A stretch of DNA of 64,000 nucleotides from Heterotrichella gracilis. Taxonomy: Eukaryota > Sar > Xanthophyceae > Tribonematales > Xanthonemataceae. Shown here piece after piece: positions 1-11,300 of the stretch. The notes below the pieces were generated by a model. The model was not told where the DNA came from. It saw nothing but the letters and a program-made list of their open reading frames with translations, and searched no databases. A program made the translations under genes and the position numbers. The stretch covers positions 434,001 to 498,000 of the forward strand of contig JAULBX010030263.1 in the NCBI GenBank assembly GCA_032358255.1. Reading direction: 5' to 3'. Each line of letters begins with the position of its first letter. The first letter of the stretch is position 1.

Positions 1-276
1 CCGTGTTTACTGTAGTTCTATCTATAAAAAATGCGGTTGATTTCCCTTCTCTTTTCTTATTCCAACCCACTACCTGTGGTCCCCATGCGCAGTTGAACCG
101 CGACTCTGGCTTCTATCTACAAAAAATGCTTTTGATTTCCCTTGTCTTTTCTTTGTAACCCACTACCTTGCTCCCCACGCGCATTTAAACCGCGACTCTG
201 GCTTCTATCTACAAAAAATGCTTTTGATTTCCCTTGTCTTTTCTTTGTAACCCACTCCCCTGGTCCCCCTGCGCAG
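1..276 (+). repeat. Tandem copies of the intron end plus start of the first visible channel exon
   Basis: A unit of about 92 bases is repeated three times. The segment from the acceptor through the codons for NRDSGFY occurs at about 87-120 and 179-212 as degenerate copies, and at 271-304 as the real acceptor and exon. Between copies lies a shared pyrimidine-rich stretch (TTTCCCTTGTCTTTTC). The first copy keeps the CAG acceptor and the second has lost it. Confidence 0.85.
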
Positions 277-2606
277 ATCAACCGCGACTCTGGGTTCTAC
301 GTATGGACCATCGTGGTGCCAATATGCCTCACGGGCCTCATGGTGTTCTCAATTTTCATGTTCCCAGTCATAGACATATCCATGCGATTCCAGGCAATCG
401 TCACGCTCTTCCTGGCGCTGGTGGCGCTGCAGGTGGGGGGGGGCAAACCCGAAGCCTAAACCCTAAACCCTAACCCTAATGGTCACGTTCTTCCTGGCGC
501 TGGTGGCGCTGCAGGTGGGAGGGCGCAAACCCTAAACCTGAACCCTAAACCCTAACCTTTAAACCCCAATGGTCACGTTCTTCCTGGCGCTGGTGGCGCT
601 GCAAGTTGGGTGGGGGAGGCAATGCTAAATCTGAACATTAAACCCTAAACCCTAAGTCGTGACGCTCTTCCTGGCGCTGGTGGCGCAGGTGGGAAAGGGT
701 AACTCTCGAACCTGCATCATAATCCCCCCTGCTCCCTTTCCTCCCCAATTGTTGTGGTAAGCATCAACCTGCCCGCCTCCCTGCACACCCGTCCTGACAG
801 GGCCTGCCAGCAGCTCATCCTCCTGGCCCGCATCCACATGCTGGTGCTCTTAATCCGGTCATCCGTCACAACCTCTCATGCGCTGCTCTGCAATGAACAT
901 CATACCAAACAGGTAGCATTGCCATTATGCCCCGCTGACGCGTCCCCCCCTCTCCCTGCCCTCCCCAGTTCGTCGTGAACGCCAACCTGCCCGCCTCCAC
1001 CTACATCCTGCCCTCCCAGCAGCTCATCCTGCTCACCTACATCCTCATGCTGGTGCTGGCAGTGGAGTCATTCGGGGTGTTCTTCCTGGCAACCGCGCAG
1101 TCAAGGGGGGAGCAATACGTGGAGGAAAAAATGGTGTTGGAAAAGATGCAGCGGGTGATGGCGGAGGAGGAAGGGGGGGGTGTGGGGGGGGAAGGGGGCG
1201 AGGCGGGCGAGGACCAAAAGGGGCTGAAGGATGGGGATGGGGGTGGGGATGGTGCTCCTGGGGATGTGAAGCTGCAGGTGAGATCCTTGGCCACCCATTC
1301 ATGTCCCAGTCCATGTGTTTGCATCCCTTGTGCCCCCTTGCTTACCCTGTGGTGGTTTCGGGTAGGCTGTGCACAGGCCTATGGGTGGCCCTCCTCCACT
1401 GGGGCGTCAAGGTCCTATTCTCATCGTATTACCCTTGGTGGCGCCTATCCACATGACAGGACTGACGGCAACAGTAGCATGCGTGTGCACTGTGCACTAG
1501 CCACATGGAAAGGGTGTTGATGTCCTGAAACCCTCATCATCCATCCTTCTCCTCCTCCCCTGCAGGTTGAACCCAGCGTGAGCAGTGATGGCTCTGAACC
1601 CCCACTCCCATCAAAACCACCACCACCACTATCACCACCACCCACCGCAGCCACAGCCACAGCCAATGGCGACGCCAGCAGCACCCTGCAGGACCCGCCA
1701 CCCCCCGCTGCACCGCCACCCCCCCAGGATGGGGACAAGGTGGAGGGTGGAGACAAGGTGAGGGCTGGAGTCGGTAGCGATGGGGGGGTGACCTGCGTGT
1801 TAGATACCAGCATGCGTAAATCTCCGTATGCAAAAAGGTGCATGTATATCGCAGGCTGACAGTGACGACATGCAAAAAGAAGATGACGCCAAGTCCTTGC
1901 ATGATGACCACCTCACTCCCCCTGGCTCCCTCCCCAGCGAGACCACGCAAGGGGGTAAAGATGCCATCAAGGTGACTGGGGAGTCAGGGGGAGTAACACC
2001 AAGCAAGGCCAAGAGGAAGCGCCCGCCAGGCAAAGTCAGAAGGTGGTTTGAAAAGGTGCGGCCTGGGCTGGAACCTTAGCCAAAGGACTGTCGCAGCGCT
2101 CCACCCCTTTAAAACGTGGATTGCGGAGTTGTGCCCACAGGCCAATGAGAGCCATGGAGCGCAACTCCTGCATGTGCCCAGCAGGAAACTACAAAAATAT
2201 ATTGGATATATGTAGATAGGGTACAACTCTAGCCACCCTGCGCGCATGTCTCCACTTTTCTTTATTTGGCACCCCATTATATTACTTCCCTCCATCCCCG
2301 TTTGCCCCCCAGGTGTTCCGCCCCTGGCTCCTCCCCGCCCGCTGCATCACGCACCCCCTGGCCCGCACCCGCCTCACCCCGCACGAGCGGACCATGCTCA
2401 ACAACTTCATGGCACGCAAGATCGACACCTGGTGCGCGCTGCTGATGCTCCTTGCCTACGTCATCTCGCTGGTCCTGGTACTCACACTGAGCGCTGACGA
2501 CTACCGGAGCAAGTTTGACCTGAGCGTGCAGAGCGCGGTGGAGAAGGAGTACCCGGGGTACTACAAGATGGCGAGGCAGTTGCAGCAGAATGGGGGAAGG
2601 AGGTGA
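277..2606 (+). CDS. Pentameric (Cys-loop type) ligand-gated ion channel, C-terminal part
   Basis: Five exons fit in phase: 277-432, 969-1277, 1566-1757, 1855-2055 and 2313-2606 (TGA), giving 383 residues. The ligand-binding N-terminus lies off the window. Four membrane segments follow the Cys-loop receptor order. M1 contains YVWTIVVPICLTGLMVFSIF with the family's M1 proline. M2 runs from RFQAIVTLFLALVALQ to the NANLP loop and is split between exons 1 and 2. M3 contains SQQLILLTYILMLVL. M4, in the last exon, contains DTWCALLMLLAYVISLVLVL. Between M3 and M4 is a cytoplasmic loop of roughly 200 residues, with Gly/Asp-, Pro- and Ser-rich stretches and a basic patch (KAKRKRPPGK). The protein should be a pentameric plasma- or flagellar-membrane channel. 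Ligand and ion selectivity cannot be read without the N-terminus. The family call rests on M1-M3 order and the LP motif after M2. Confidence 0.82.
433..700 (+). repeat. Three copies of an exon 3' edge plus donor, spaced by CCCTAAA-like sequence
   Basis: The end of exon 277-432 (coding VTLFLALVALQ, then the donor) is repeated at about 480-519, 570-609 and 656-693. Each copy follows a short run of CCCTAAA-like repeats (about 447-478, 528-560 and 634-655). The third copy is shortened by several bases. Most copies keep a usable GTGGG donor, so they could act as decoy or alternative 5' splice sites. Confidence 0.88.
743..862 (+). repeat. Degenerate copy of the M2-M3 exon start
   Basis: This stretch matches the first 110 or so bases of exon 969-1277, including the polypyrimidine tract. 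It reads NLPAS, QQLILLARIHMLVL in place of NLPASTY, QQLILLTYILMLVL. It lies in the intron just before the real exon. The AG acceptor has decayed, so it is probably a fossil exon edge rather than an exon. Confidence 0.8.
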
Positions 2607-2639
2607 GGGGGGCGCTTGAATGCATGATTGCCAGGGTGG

Positions 2640-2720
2640 CATATGACATCCGGTGGGGAAGGAGTACCCGGGGCGTACTACCGCATGGCTGTGCAGCAAA
2701 GTACGGGGAGGTGAGGGGGG
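2640..2720 (+). repeat. Degenerate copy of the channel gene's last coding bases, in the 3' flank
   Basis: Bases 2648-2720 repeat the end of the last exon (GGAGAAGGAGTACCCGGGG through GGGGAGGTGAGGGGG), just past the TGA at 2606. This is another edge copy of the type seen throughout the window, here at the end of the reading frame. Confidence 0.75.
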
Positions 2721-5312
2721 TGCAAGGGAGGGAAGGGACCCCTTGAGAGGGTGCGGGGTGTGAGGCGGGGGGACATGGGGTTGATGGCGCACGCGGGCAG
2801 AATGGTTTCAAGTGGTGGGTGGGCGGGAGGGCGGGATCCCCTTGCCTTTTAGGGGAAGAGGGTTGAGGGGTATGTGCTGTTTATTTATACATCCTCGTCA
2901 AACTGCCATTGGGATGGATGCGGGGCGCGTGATTGCACTGCTACCGCGTAGGCATGTTGAGCGTGGGCAAGAGCGCAGATTTACAGCTGCCACCGTGCTG
3001 GCGCGTGTGGATGGGCGGTGTGCAGCATTGCAAACTATGCACTCCTTTGGCGTTGATTTTTTCCCTTTTCCTTTCCTTTTCTTTGTGAGTGGGAGCGGCA
3101 GGCCTGGGTTGCGCACAGATGATGGGTGTACATGCAGGTGAATGCTACTAGTGCGTACCAGGACCTGATGTATGCTAGGATGTGCCGTTCTAGCATTGTA
3201 TATTTCACCGGTGAACCCCTTTTGTGTGTTTTTATTTCACTTTGATTTGAATTTGAAAGACTTTTGACGGACGTGCAATTGAGTAGGTTTCCACTACTTT
3301 TACTGTTGTGACATCACCAAATTGGCGTTGAATGCCATACCATATATGGCAGTAGTTGAGAACATGTACCGAGTGCGGTACTGAAGTGACTCCTGAGCCC
3401 TCAGGGAGTCAACGGGATACAATGTTTATCCTAATCATTATCATCATGCAAGACTTGCATACTTAGTACGTCAACTTTGTATACAGTTTAATTCATTCCA
3501 AATCAGTTGTAACAGTTACATTTTAATTGCAATACTAAGTACTTAGAAGTCTTCCAAATCAGCTGCTAAGCACCAGTGGCACGCTGTTGCTTGCTCAATG
3601 ATAAATCAGTGAGGCACAATGGATACATTAATACCATGCCTCCGGGAGGGCCATAGCTATGTCCAACCGCTGAACCTGAGCCTTAACACCAATACCCAGG
3701 GTCTGTACTGCATTATCTGCATTATGATAATGCTCCATCCCGTCTAAAGGGCTGTTAAAAGTGCCACACGTACTGGTATGCTGCAGAGCAAACTCAGCTG
3801 GGTCTGGATCTGGGTGGTTAGACCTGCAGGTGCTGTCCTGTCTGAGTCAGTGATCAACAAACAACCTTTGCCTCGATCGACAAAAAAAGCATGTGATGTT
3901 TTTTTGGTGGCGCAGGTACAAATCCTGTGCATAATGATAATAGTTACGCAGCTACCATAATATGATGATATCATGTCTGGCGCGCGCACCTCAGCCTCCC
4001 AAGAAAAACCAGCCTGAAGCGCACATGTATAGTCTACTAGTCTTGACACTCGTTTTTAAGTCTTATAACCTTGAGAGTACTTACTGAACCGACTGTCAGT
4101 GCTGCTACAGCTGAACCACCAGCCCCTTGGTGGACAAAGATAATGCACCTAGGCTAAATACCCATCAGCTAGTCAAGGTGACCGACAACAAAGCTGTGTA
4201 TGGTACAGGCAACTACTGAGAAAGCCCCCGCTTTATTGCATGGCAACAGCCAGAGTCTTGACTGGCATCACCACAACCTGGCTCCACAACCACACTAGCT
4301 TGCCCAGATGTTGGTACACACACCAAGCCTTAGGCACAGCAAACACACCAATGGATAGTCCAGTGTGGCCATGCCAACCAAATGTGATTATACGCATGGC
4401 AAGCAATGGCCCTGCTAGATTGAGCATGCTATCAGCTGCGAAGCACCCACAGCCATCGGCTGCACATACTAGGGAGCTTGCGCACTCAATCTTCTCTCCT
4501 GGACTACATGTATGACACCACCACTGTACAGTGGTGGTGTCATAATCTCCTAGCACGCTCAAATGACAAGGTCCCAACCCTCTCATATATATCACTCAGC
4601 GCGTCAGCTCATTCTCCACCCTTCACAATATCAAATCCCCGTGGTGCACTCAATCCCTTCCCTGGAGCGTCGCTGCACTGGATTTGAGTGCACGCGCCAC
4701 GCTGGTACCTGACAGCCCTGGCTGCCACCATCAAATGCATACAAATTGCTCAAGAGCGAGGCCTACCCCAAGGCTGCGCTGCGCCCATACGCACGTAGCC
4801 ACTCCACCATGCACCGCGCCCTCATTTGCCACCCCACAGTGCTGCTCCACCACTCCATTGCTCCGCTGCCACACGTGTGTGCACACGTGTCTGTCCTACT
4901 GCTGCGCTGCCACTCCGGTGCCCACCCATGTGTATCCAGGTGCCACGCTGCCCTCCCCACCCCTCCCCTCAACCCCAAGAACGCCTAGCTTGGGTATGAA
5001 TAGGGACCCCAAACCACATACACTTGTGCGCCACGCTGCTTGCGCAATTTCTTTGGGCATTGTCAAAAATGCTGGGAGGGGCTGCTATACGAGTCTAGAT
5101 CCTCCAATCGCCAGTGCGTCTTCATCAACCCAACGTCAACGCTAACAGGATGCAATTCCAATGGGATTCAATCAAGTGTCACTTGGTTGCGTCTTTGGCA
5201 GCAATGGATAATAATTATTGCCAATACTATGGAAACTTCCACCATTCGATGGCTGACTAGGAATCTGACAACAATTGTAATTGCTGGTGATTGAACAGTA
5301 ATCATTGGCTGA
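2721..5312. other. Convergent intergenic region without a recognised gene
   Basis: This lies between the channel gene (+) and the end of the AP2 gene (-). Only short overlapping frames with no family resemblance are seen. The base composition swings between AT-rich (3200-3600) and C-rich (4760-4990). The one marked structure is a perfect palindrome at 4511-4544, listed separately. Confidence 0.7.
4511..4544. repeat. Perfect 34-base palindrome
   Basis: The left half starts TATGACACCACCACTGT and the right half is its exact reverse complement, with no spacer. It could form a cruciform or a hairpin in RNA. No gene overlaps it. A transposon end or a terminator of the convergent genes is possible, but nothing else supports either. 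Confidence 0.9.
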
Positions 5313-8300
5313 TCAGCGGTCCACCCTGCCAAGGGTGTGGACATAGTCGGGTGATGAGGGGAGGGCAGGCAGGGGGGAGAGACCATACTCCGACATGAAC
5401 CCAGGGGGGGTGAAAACCGATGCTGCGTCAGGAGATGGCGAGCGGTGGGGCATCGACAGAGGGGAGCGGGAGCGGTGGCGGGAAGGGGAGGGGAGGGCGC
5501 CGAGGGCCCCAGGGGAGGTAAAGGAGGGGAGGGTGGCATCCAGGGATGTAGTGGTGGCGATGTGGAGGGGCGGGGGTGGGGGCAGGCCTTGGGTCTGGGG
5601 GTAGAGGCTGGCGGAGGGTGGGGGTGGGGGTGCGGAGGTAGGAGGGTGGTAGCGCGAGAAGGAGGGGGGGAGGAGGTATGACCCGGAGTCTGCACCTGGC
5701 AGCCGATCAACACACAAAGGGTTTGCAATCAGCCCTCACACTCAGCAGGAGGTTCTGACAGGGTGTCAAGATTCTATAGACATATACAATAGCAACGTGA
5801 TAGGAAGAAGACAGTAGATATGGATAATCAAACATATAGCAGTGTTCATGCAAGCGCGTGCCCTGCGCACCAATTCATCGACATGCATACCCAGGTACTA
5901 TAACTTATGACTGAGCCCACGTAAGTTGCTTTGCGGTCGTATGGACTGCAATGGGCATTCCTCCTATCCATAATAATATACAATAATAACATATAAAATA
6001 TTATTGCAAAAGATTATTATGGAAAAAAGGATTGGCCTATGCAATCCAGGCAACCGCTGAGCAACAGATGTGGACCTTGTCACCCCATCTAGCCCACACA
6101 AGTTGCATGTGCTTGTAAAGGACTGAAACTTATCAGCCCACCCCTCAATTTATCATGTAGTACTCCTTACATGCATGCTGCGCATGTGTGTATGTGCACT
6201 GTAGCAAGGAAAGAAAAGAATACAATCCCCAAAGGCGGGCAAAAGGCGGCATAGCAATTTCGCATAGCCTTTACCAAACAGAATCAAACGTAATCGACCC
6301 AAATGTATGTGATTTCCTCCCCACCTTGCCACCCTGCCGTCATCCCCCCTGCCGCCCCACTTGAGATGACCACAGCCCCCCCACCAAACTGGCGGTGCTC
6401 CCCGCCCTCCCCCTCCATCTTGATGCTACCATGACCACCCTGCAGCCCCATCACCCCCTTGCCCCCTGCCCTTGCCAAGGGGGATGGAGGAGGGGGATCA
6501 AAGGTGGGTGTGGGGGCAGAGCGGCGGAGGGTGGGGGTGGCGGATCCCGAGAGGGTGCGGTGAGAGTGCGGGTGGGTTTCCTCCTTCTCCTCCTCGCTGA
6601 GGTCTACCAGGCAAGGTTTCACCTGCGGCAAAGGGTCCAGAGGGTATCAATGCCAGACAGTGTTGGCAGGAGCCATGAATTGAAGGTGTATCGGCGTCCA
6701 GCGAGAGGTGGTATTAACCAAATATGTGAGTATAAAAGTAAGCGGGTGTGCCGCTCATCATGTGGTATTTAGGCTGTTACCTATTACAGTACTCCCTTAT
6801 GATTCCTTCTAGGGTTTTTTCCTTGACAAGGAAAAAACCCTAGAAGGAATCATAAGGGAGTTCAACAATGTTGAAAGTTACTGTCCTGTGAGCAACAGCC
6901 AGCCCTGTGTTGATGTAGGGTTTAAGGTTCCCATATTGCTATCCATACCGCTGTGAAGGTTCAGTGCTTCTGCTGGTGTGGTGTGCCGGTGCCTTTGCCT
7001 GGTTTTGGGGCATGCAATCCCGGGGACAGCCACTGCACAGAGTGGGGTTCAGGCGATAGTGATACTACCCAGCTGGACCCACTCTGTACAGCCGCTGCAC
7101 ATGGCGTTACACGTTTCGCAAATTAAGCAAAGGCAGACGGACACCACACAAGCAGAAGCACAGTACTCCCACATGTGCAAGGCCCGGCCCGTGAATACAG
7201 GCAACGATGAGACACCTAATTTCATGCTCTATGTAAGGTATAGAGCATTACTATCCATGTACCTGATTTTCGTTTTCAAACCGCCATTATTTATCAGGCT
7301 GATGGATATCAATATCCAATTGCTGATAAACAACAATATCCAATTGCATTGGAAGCAGGAGAACTAGAATAGGCCTATCCTAGTCCGCCTGATGGAAGGT
7401 TGACTTCCTCTATCAATCATGATAAAGTTCCTTACCTGGCTCCTCGTCCCCCCCGCAGGCCCCTCCCTGCCATCCCCCTCCCCTCTTGAACCATTGTGGC
7501 TGCTCCCCTTGCTGCCCTCCGCACGCCCCTGGCTCCCTCCCTCCCCCTCCTCCTGCCCCTCCGACCCAAACTTGATCCACTTCTCAAAGTGCAAGTCCAG
7601 CCCAAACAGGCTGTCGCTGGGGGGGTCGTCGCCCTGGGTCAGCAGGGTCTGCAAGGGGGAGATACCATGGTCAGAAAAAGTGATGGGAGAGGTGTGCATG
7701 GGGTACACATGGGGGTGCATGCCTGCCGTACCACATGGTGACATCACCTATTGCTGGATGCAACAGTGGAATGGTTCGGGTCTCCTTACCCCCATGACCG
7801 CAGCGATTTTCGCGGATGGAAAGTGTGCACCAAGCGCGCTGGAAAGTGTGCACCAAGATGGTCAGAGTAGATTTAAAAATTTCCATGGCCGGGAACGTTT
7901 GGGTGAGCTATCCATGGAGCACAGTGGGCGCCATGCCTGCTCCCTACCACCACTAGTGCTGCATGGACGCAATGGTGGAAAGGTGTTTGGTCCCTAATAC
8001 AAGAAGCCGTCCGTAACCTTGGCAACAGGCGCCAATATTGAGGCCTGCATCTGCCGCCAAGGTCTTGGTAAGCCTGCTTGCATTAGGGACTCTATCCCCT
8101 TCCAAGATTGCGTCCAGCGCTAGTGATGGTAGGGAGAACGACAACGCGTGGTGCACAAAGCTGAAGTGAAGATTCGAAACCTTAATGCACGTTCCCGAGA
8201 CCTTCCAAATATCTATTCAGAGTGCCACAACCTCATGTGATTCATTAACTTCAACGCATGGCTGCTCAACCCTTTGGCACGTCCCACCCCATCCCTCGCC

Positions 8301-11300
8301 GCCCCTTGCGCACAGCACCTACTGCACCCCAGGTCTGCTCTTTAATCCCTCTGCACCAACTCATATATGGCCCCTGAAGGTTTTTACAGCGTCCAGGGGT
8401 TCTATGCAGTCACTATCTGGCAGGGCCCCCACACCCCCACCATCAGAACCCGCCTGCCGCATCCTGTGATAGTCTTCCAGGTCAGCGTGGTACTGGCCAA
8501 ACCCTAAACCCTAACCCTAACCCCAAAAAAGGTTGCCGCTGGCCCCTTCAGGCGCACCAGCGCCCAGTCATAGGCGCCAGTGGCGGATGCAACAAAAATT
8601 CCTAAGAAAATCAACTGCCAGGATATGCTATGTACCCCACTCTCCATTAGGCACCGGTTTCAAGTGGGAGTCTCCATACATTTTGATGCAACCCCGGCCC
8701 AAAAGACCCTCTCCCCTATACTAACCTGCTGTATCTTGTGGAAATCCGCCAGGTCGGAGCGGTACTCCCCCAGCCCAAAGTTGGTGGCTGCAGAGGGCCC
8801 CCTCAGCCTCACCAGCGCCCTGTCGTATGCGCAGGCTGCTGAGCGCTCGTCGTTGTACAGTCCCAGGTAGATGTGCTTGGACCCGGGGATGCCGATGCGC
8901 GCCTCCCAGCGGCCTAAGAAAAATGGAAATCATTCAAAGGGAACGCAAAGAAAAGAAAATCGACGCCAAAGTTGCTGCATCACAGTCCAGGCACATCTTC
9001 TCCAATTGACGTTCTGCGTGGTTACCATCCCCCCCTAGCCAACATGCAACGCCATGACCAGTGCTCCTGCACAAGTGTGGGAGTTCATAACCCTGCGCAT
9101 GTGGTAGCTGGTAGCATGCAGCGGCCTGCACATGCATTGATAACGAATTTGCTGGCCGTTGCATGCAACCAGGAACCACATGTGCAGGGTCACAACCCAC
9201 CGCAAATGTTCAGGAACACCGATCATGGCGACAGCAAAACATATACCTATATGGTAAGTGCCTGAGGCCCATTCAATCCAATGAGGCAATAACGGCTGCG
9301 ATAAAGGTGGCCATGATGGTGTTTGTAACAGGCGTACGTGTGGGCCGCTGCCAGCACCTTAGCTAGCCTGACGGAGTCAGGGAGTAGCTTGAATGGGGTG
9401 ACAGCGGGGTACATGTACGCCTGTAAAACCACTAGTGCCCTTTCCACTCTTACCGCCAAAGGCAACAGGTATACACATATTTTGACCAACTGAGCAGGCC
9501 GTCTGTTAAAACAGAGGCCATCGGAAAGGGGTATCTTGTGGTGGATGAAGCCACTTGCCAACCAATGGCATTTTTTGCAATCTGACTTTCTAATCCCGGA
9601 AATTCCTGGAAGCCGTTGGTTGGCGAGTAGCTTCCATATCCGCAGCTGACATGCATTCTCACACAATTGTTCTCCGAGGATGTATGCAAATGAGGGCCTG
9701 GGCCCCTGGTCACCCCCTACCAGCACTACCAGCACTACCAGCACTACCTGCTGCTGACTTAGTAGTGGCCACAATGAGGTGCCGCACTGAGGTCTAAATG
9801 AACAGTAAATGATATAAAATTAAGTTCAGCAGCTAATAAAATCAACTCTATGGACACTGACATAATAAATAATGTTTTTCTTAAAATATGAATGAAATAT
9901 CCCAGACACTAATAAAAATGTCATTGATACAGCTAGGGACACAGCAGCCCTGCTCCAGTCCACAAGTTGACACTCGGGTGGTGGTCGCCCCTATCTCCCC
10001 TCTACGGCTCACCAACAAATGCTGCATGCATGGTCACCCCCTGCATGCATTTGTGCCCCCACTTTGAAAATTTAACCGCCAAGCGCCCCCGCCTGAAGGG
10101 TGGTGCGTGACCCCCCTAAATGCACTTGTGCCCCCCCCCCCACTTTAAAATCCCCTTGAAATACCACAAAATCCCCCCCCCCCCCCCATCTGATGGGTGG
10201 TGCGTTACCCCCCTGAACGCACTTGTGCCCCCACTTCAAAGTATTCACCCCCCAACCCCCCCCCACCTGACGGGTGGTGCGTGACCCCCCTGAATGCGCT
10301 TGTGCCCCTGCTGAATCCCTGGGACTGCCTCCTCACCGCCATGATCAGCTCCTCCAGGCTGATGCCATCCATGCAGGCAAGCAGGTCGGTGTACCTGCGC
10401 ATATAAATGAGAACATTATAAATAAAAATTGATAAGAAAACAATAATGATGCTATCAATGCAGGCAAGCAGGTCGGTGTACCTGCGCAAGGGGTAGGGTT
10501 TTAGGCACCGCCAATTGTGAAGTAGAGGGTGGTGTATTTTTTTATCATTATTTTATTCAAGCGTTGCACTATTACTGTTTCTAGGGTGCAGGCAATTTAT
10601 TCTAGGGTTTAGGCAGTTGTTTCTAGGGTTGAGAGTAGCCAAGAAGTCCTCGTCAAGGCTGATGTCGTCCATGCAGGCAAGCAGGTCAGCATACCCGCGC
10701 AATGATTGTGGTGGAGGGTGGTAGATGGTGAGGCAGCATGGGGCGTGAGGCCCCATGATGGAGCGCATTGGAGACAGAAGGGTAGGGTTCTAGGGTACTA
10801 TGCAGCGGCTCATGGAGTGGCACTGCCAATGGGTCATAAGAAGCGATCTCGAGCACTGGCTGTACATCCCTCACACCGGTATGTATGGTCCATGGTCCAG
10901 CACCCAGCGGAGCACCAGCGGTACGTCACTCACACGGGCATTCAGACAGATATACTCTGGATAGCATGCCCTGTTGAAGCCACTGAATGACACCCATGCA
11001 TTCAGACACAGATACTCTGGCTAGCATGCCTTGTTGAAGCCACTCAGTGACACCCATAGCACCCCTGTCAGGAGCTCCAGTCACAAAATCTTCACAAAGG
11101 CTGGCCATCCAGTAGATATATGTCAGATATGCGGATATGCAGATACACAGATTTGAAGATGCGGATGTACCATGGGTCTCTCACACAGATACTCCGACAG
11201 TTGGAACACCCACATACAATAGACAGAAAAGAACTTAAGCAATTGCATGCTGCAACCATGCTGCACAATACTCCTGGACCAGTGACCCCCCCCCCCACAA

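Noticed and set aside
1037-1324. Minus-strand Pro/Ser-rich frames opposite the channel exon
   Set aside because: They are antisense shadows of the Gly/Glu-rich loop of the channel.
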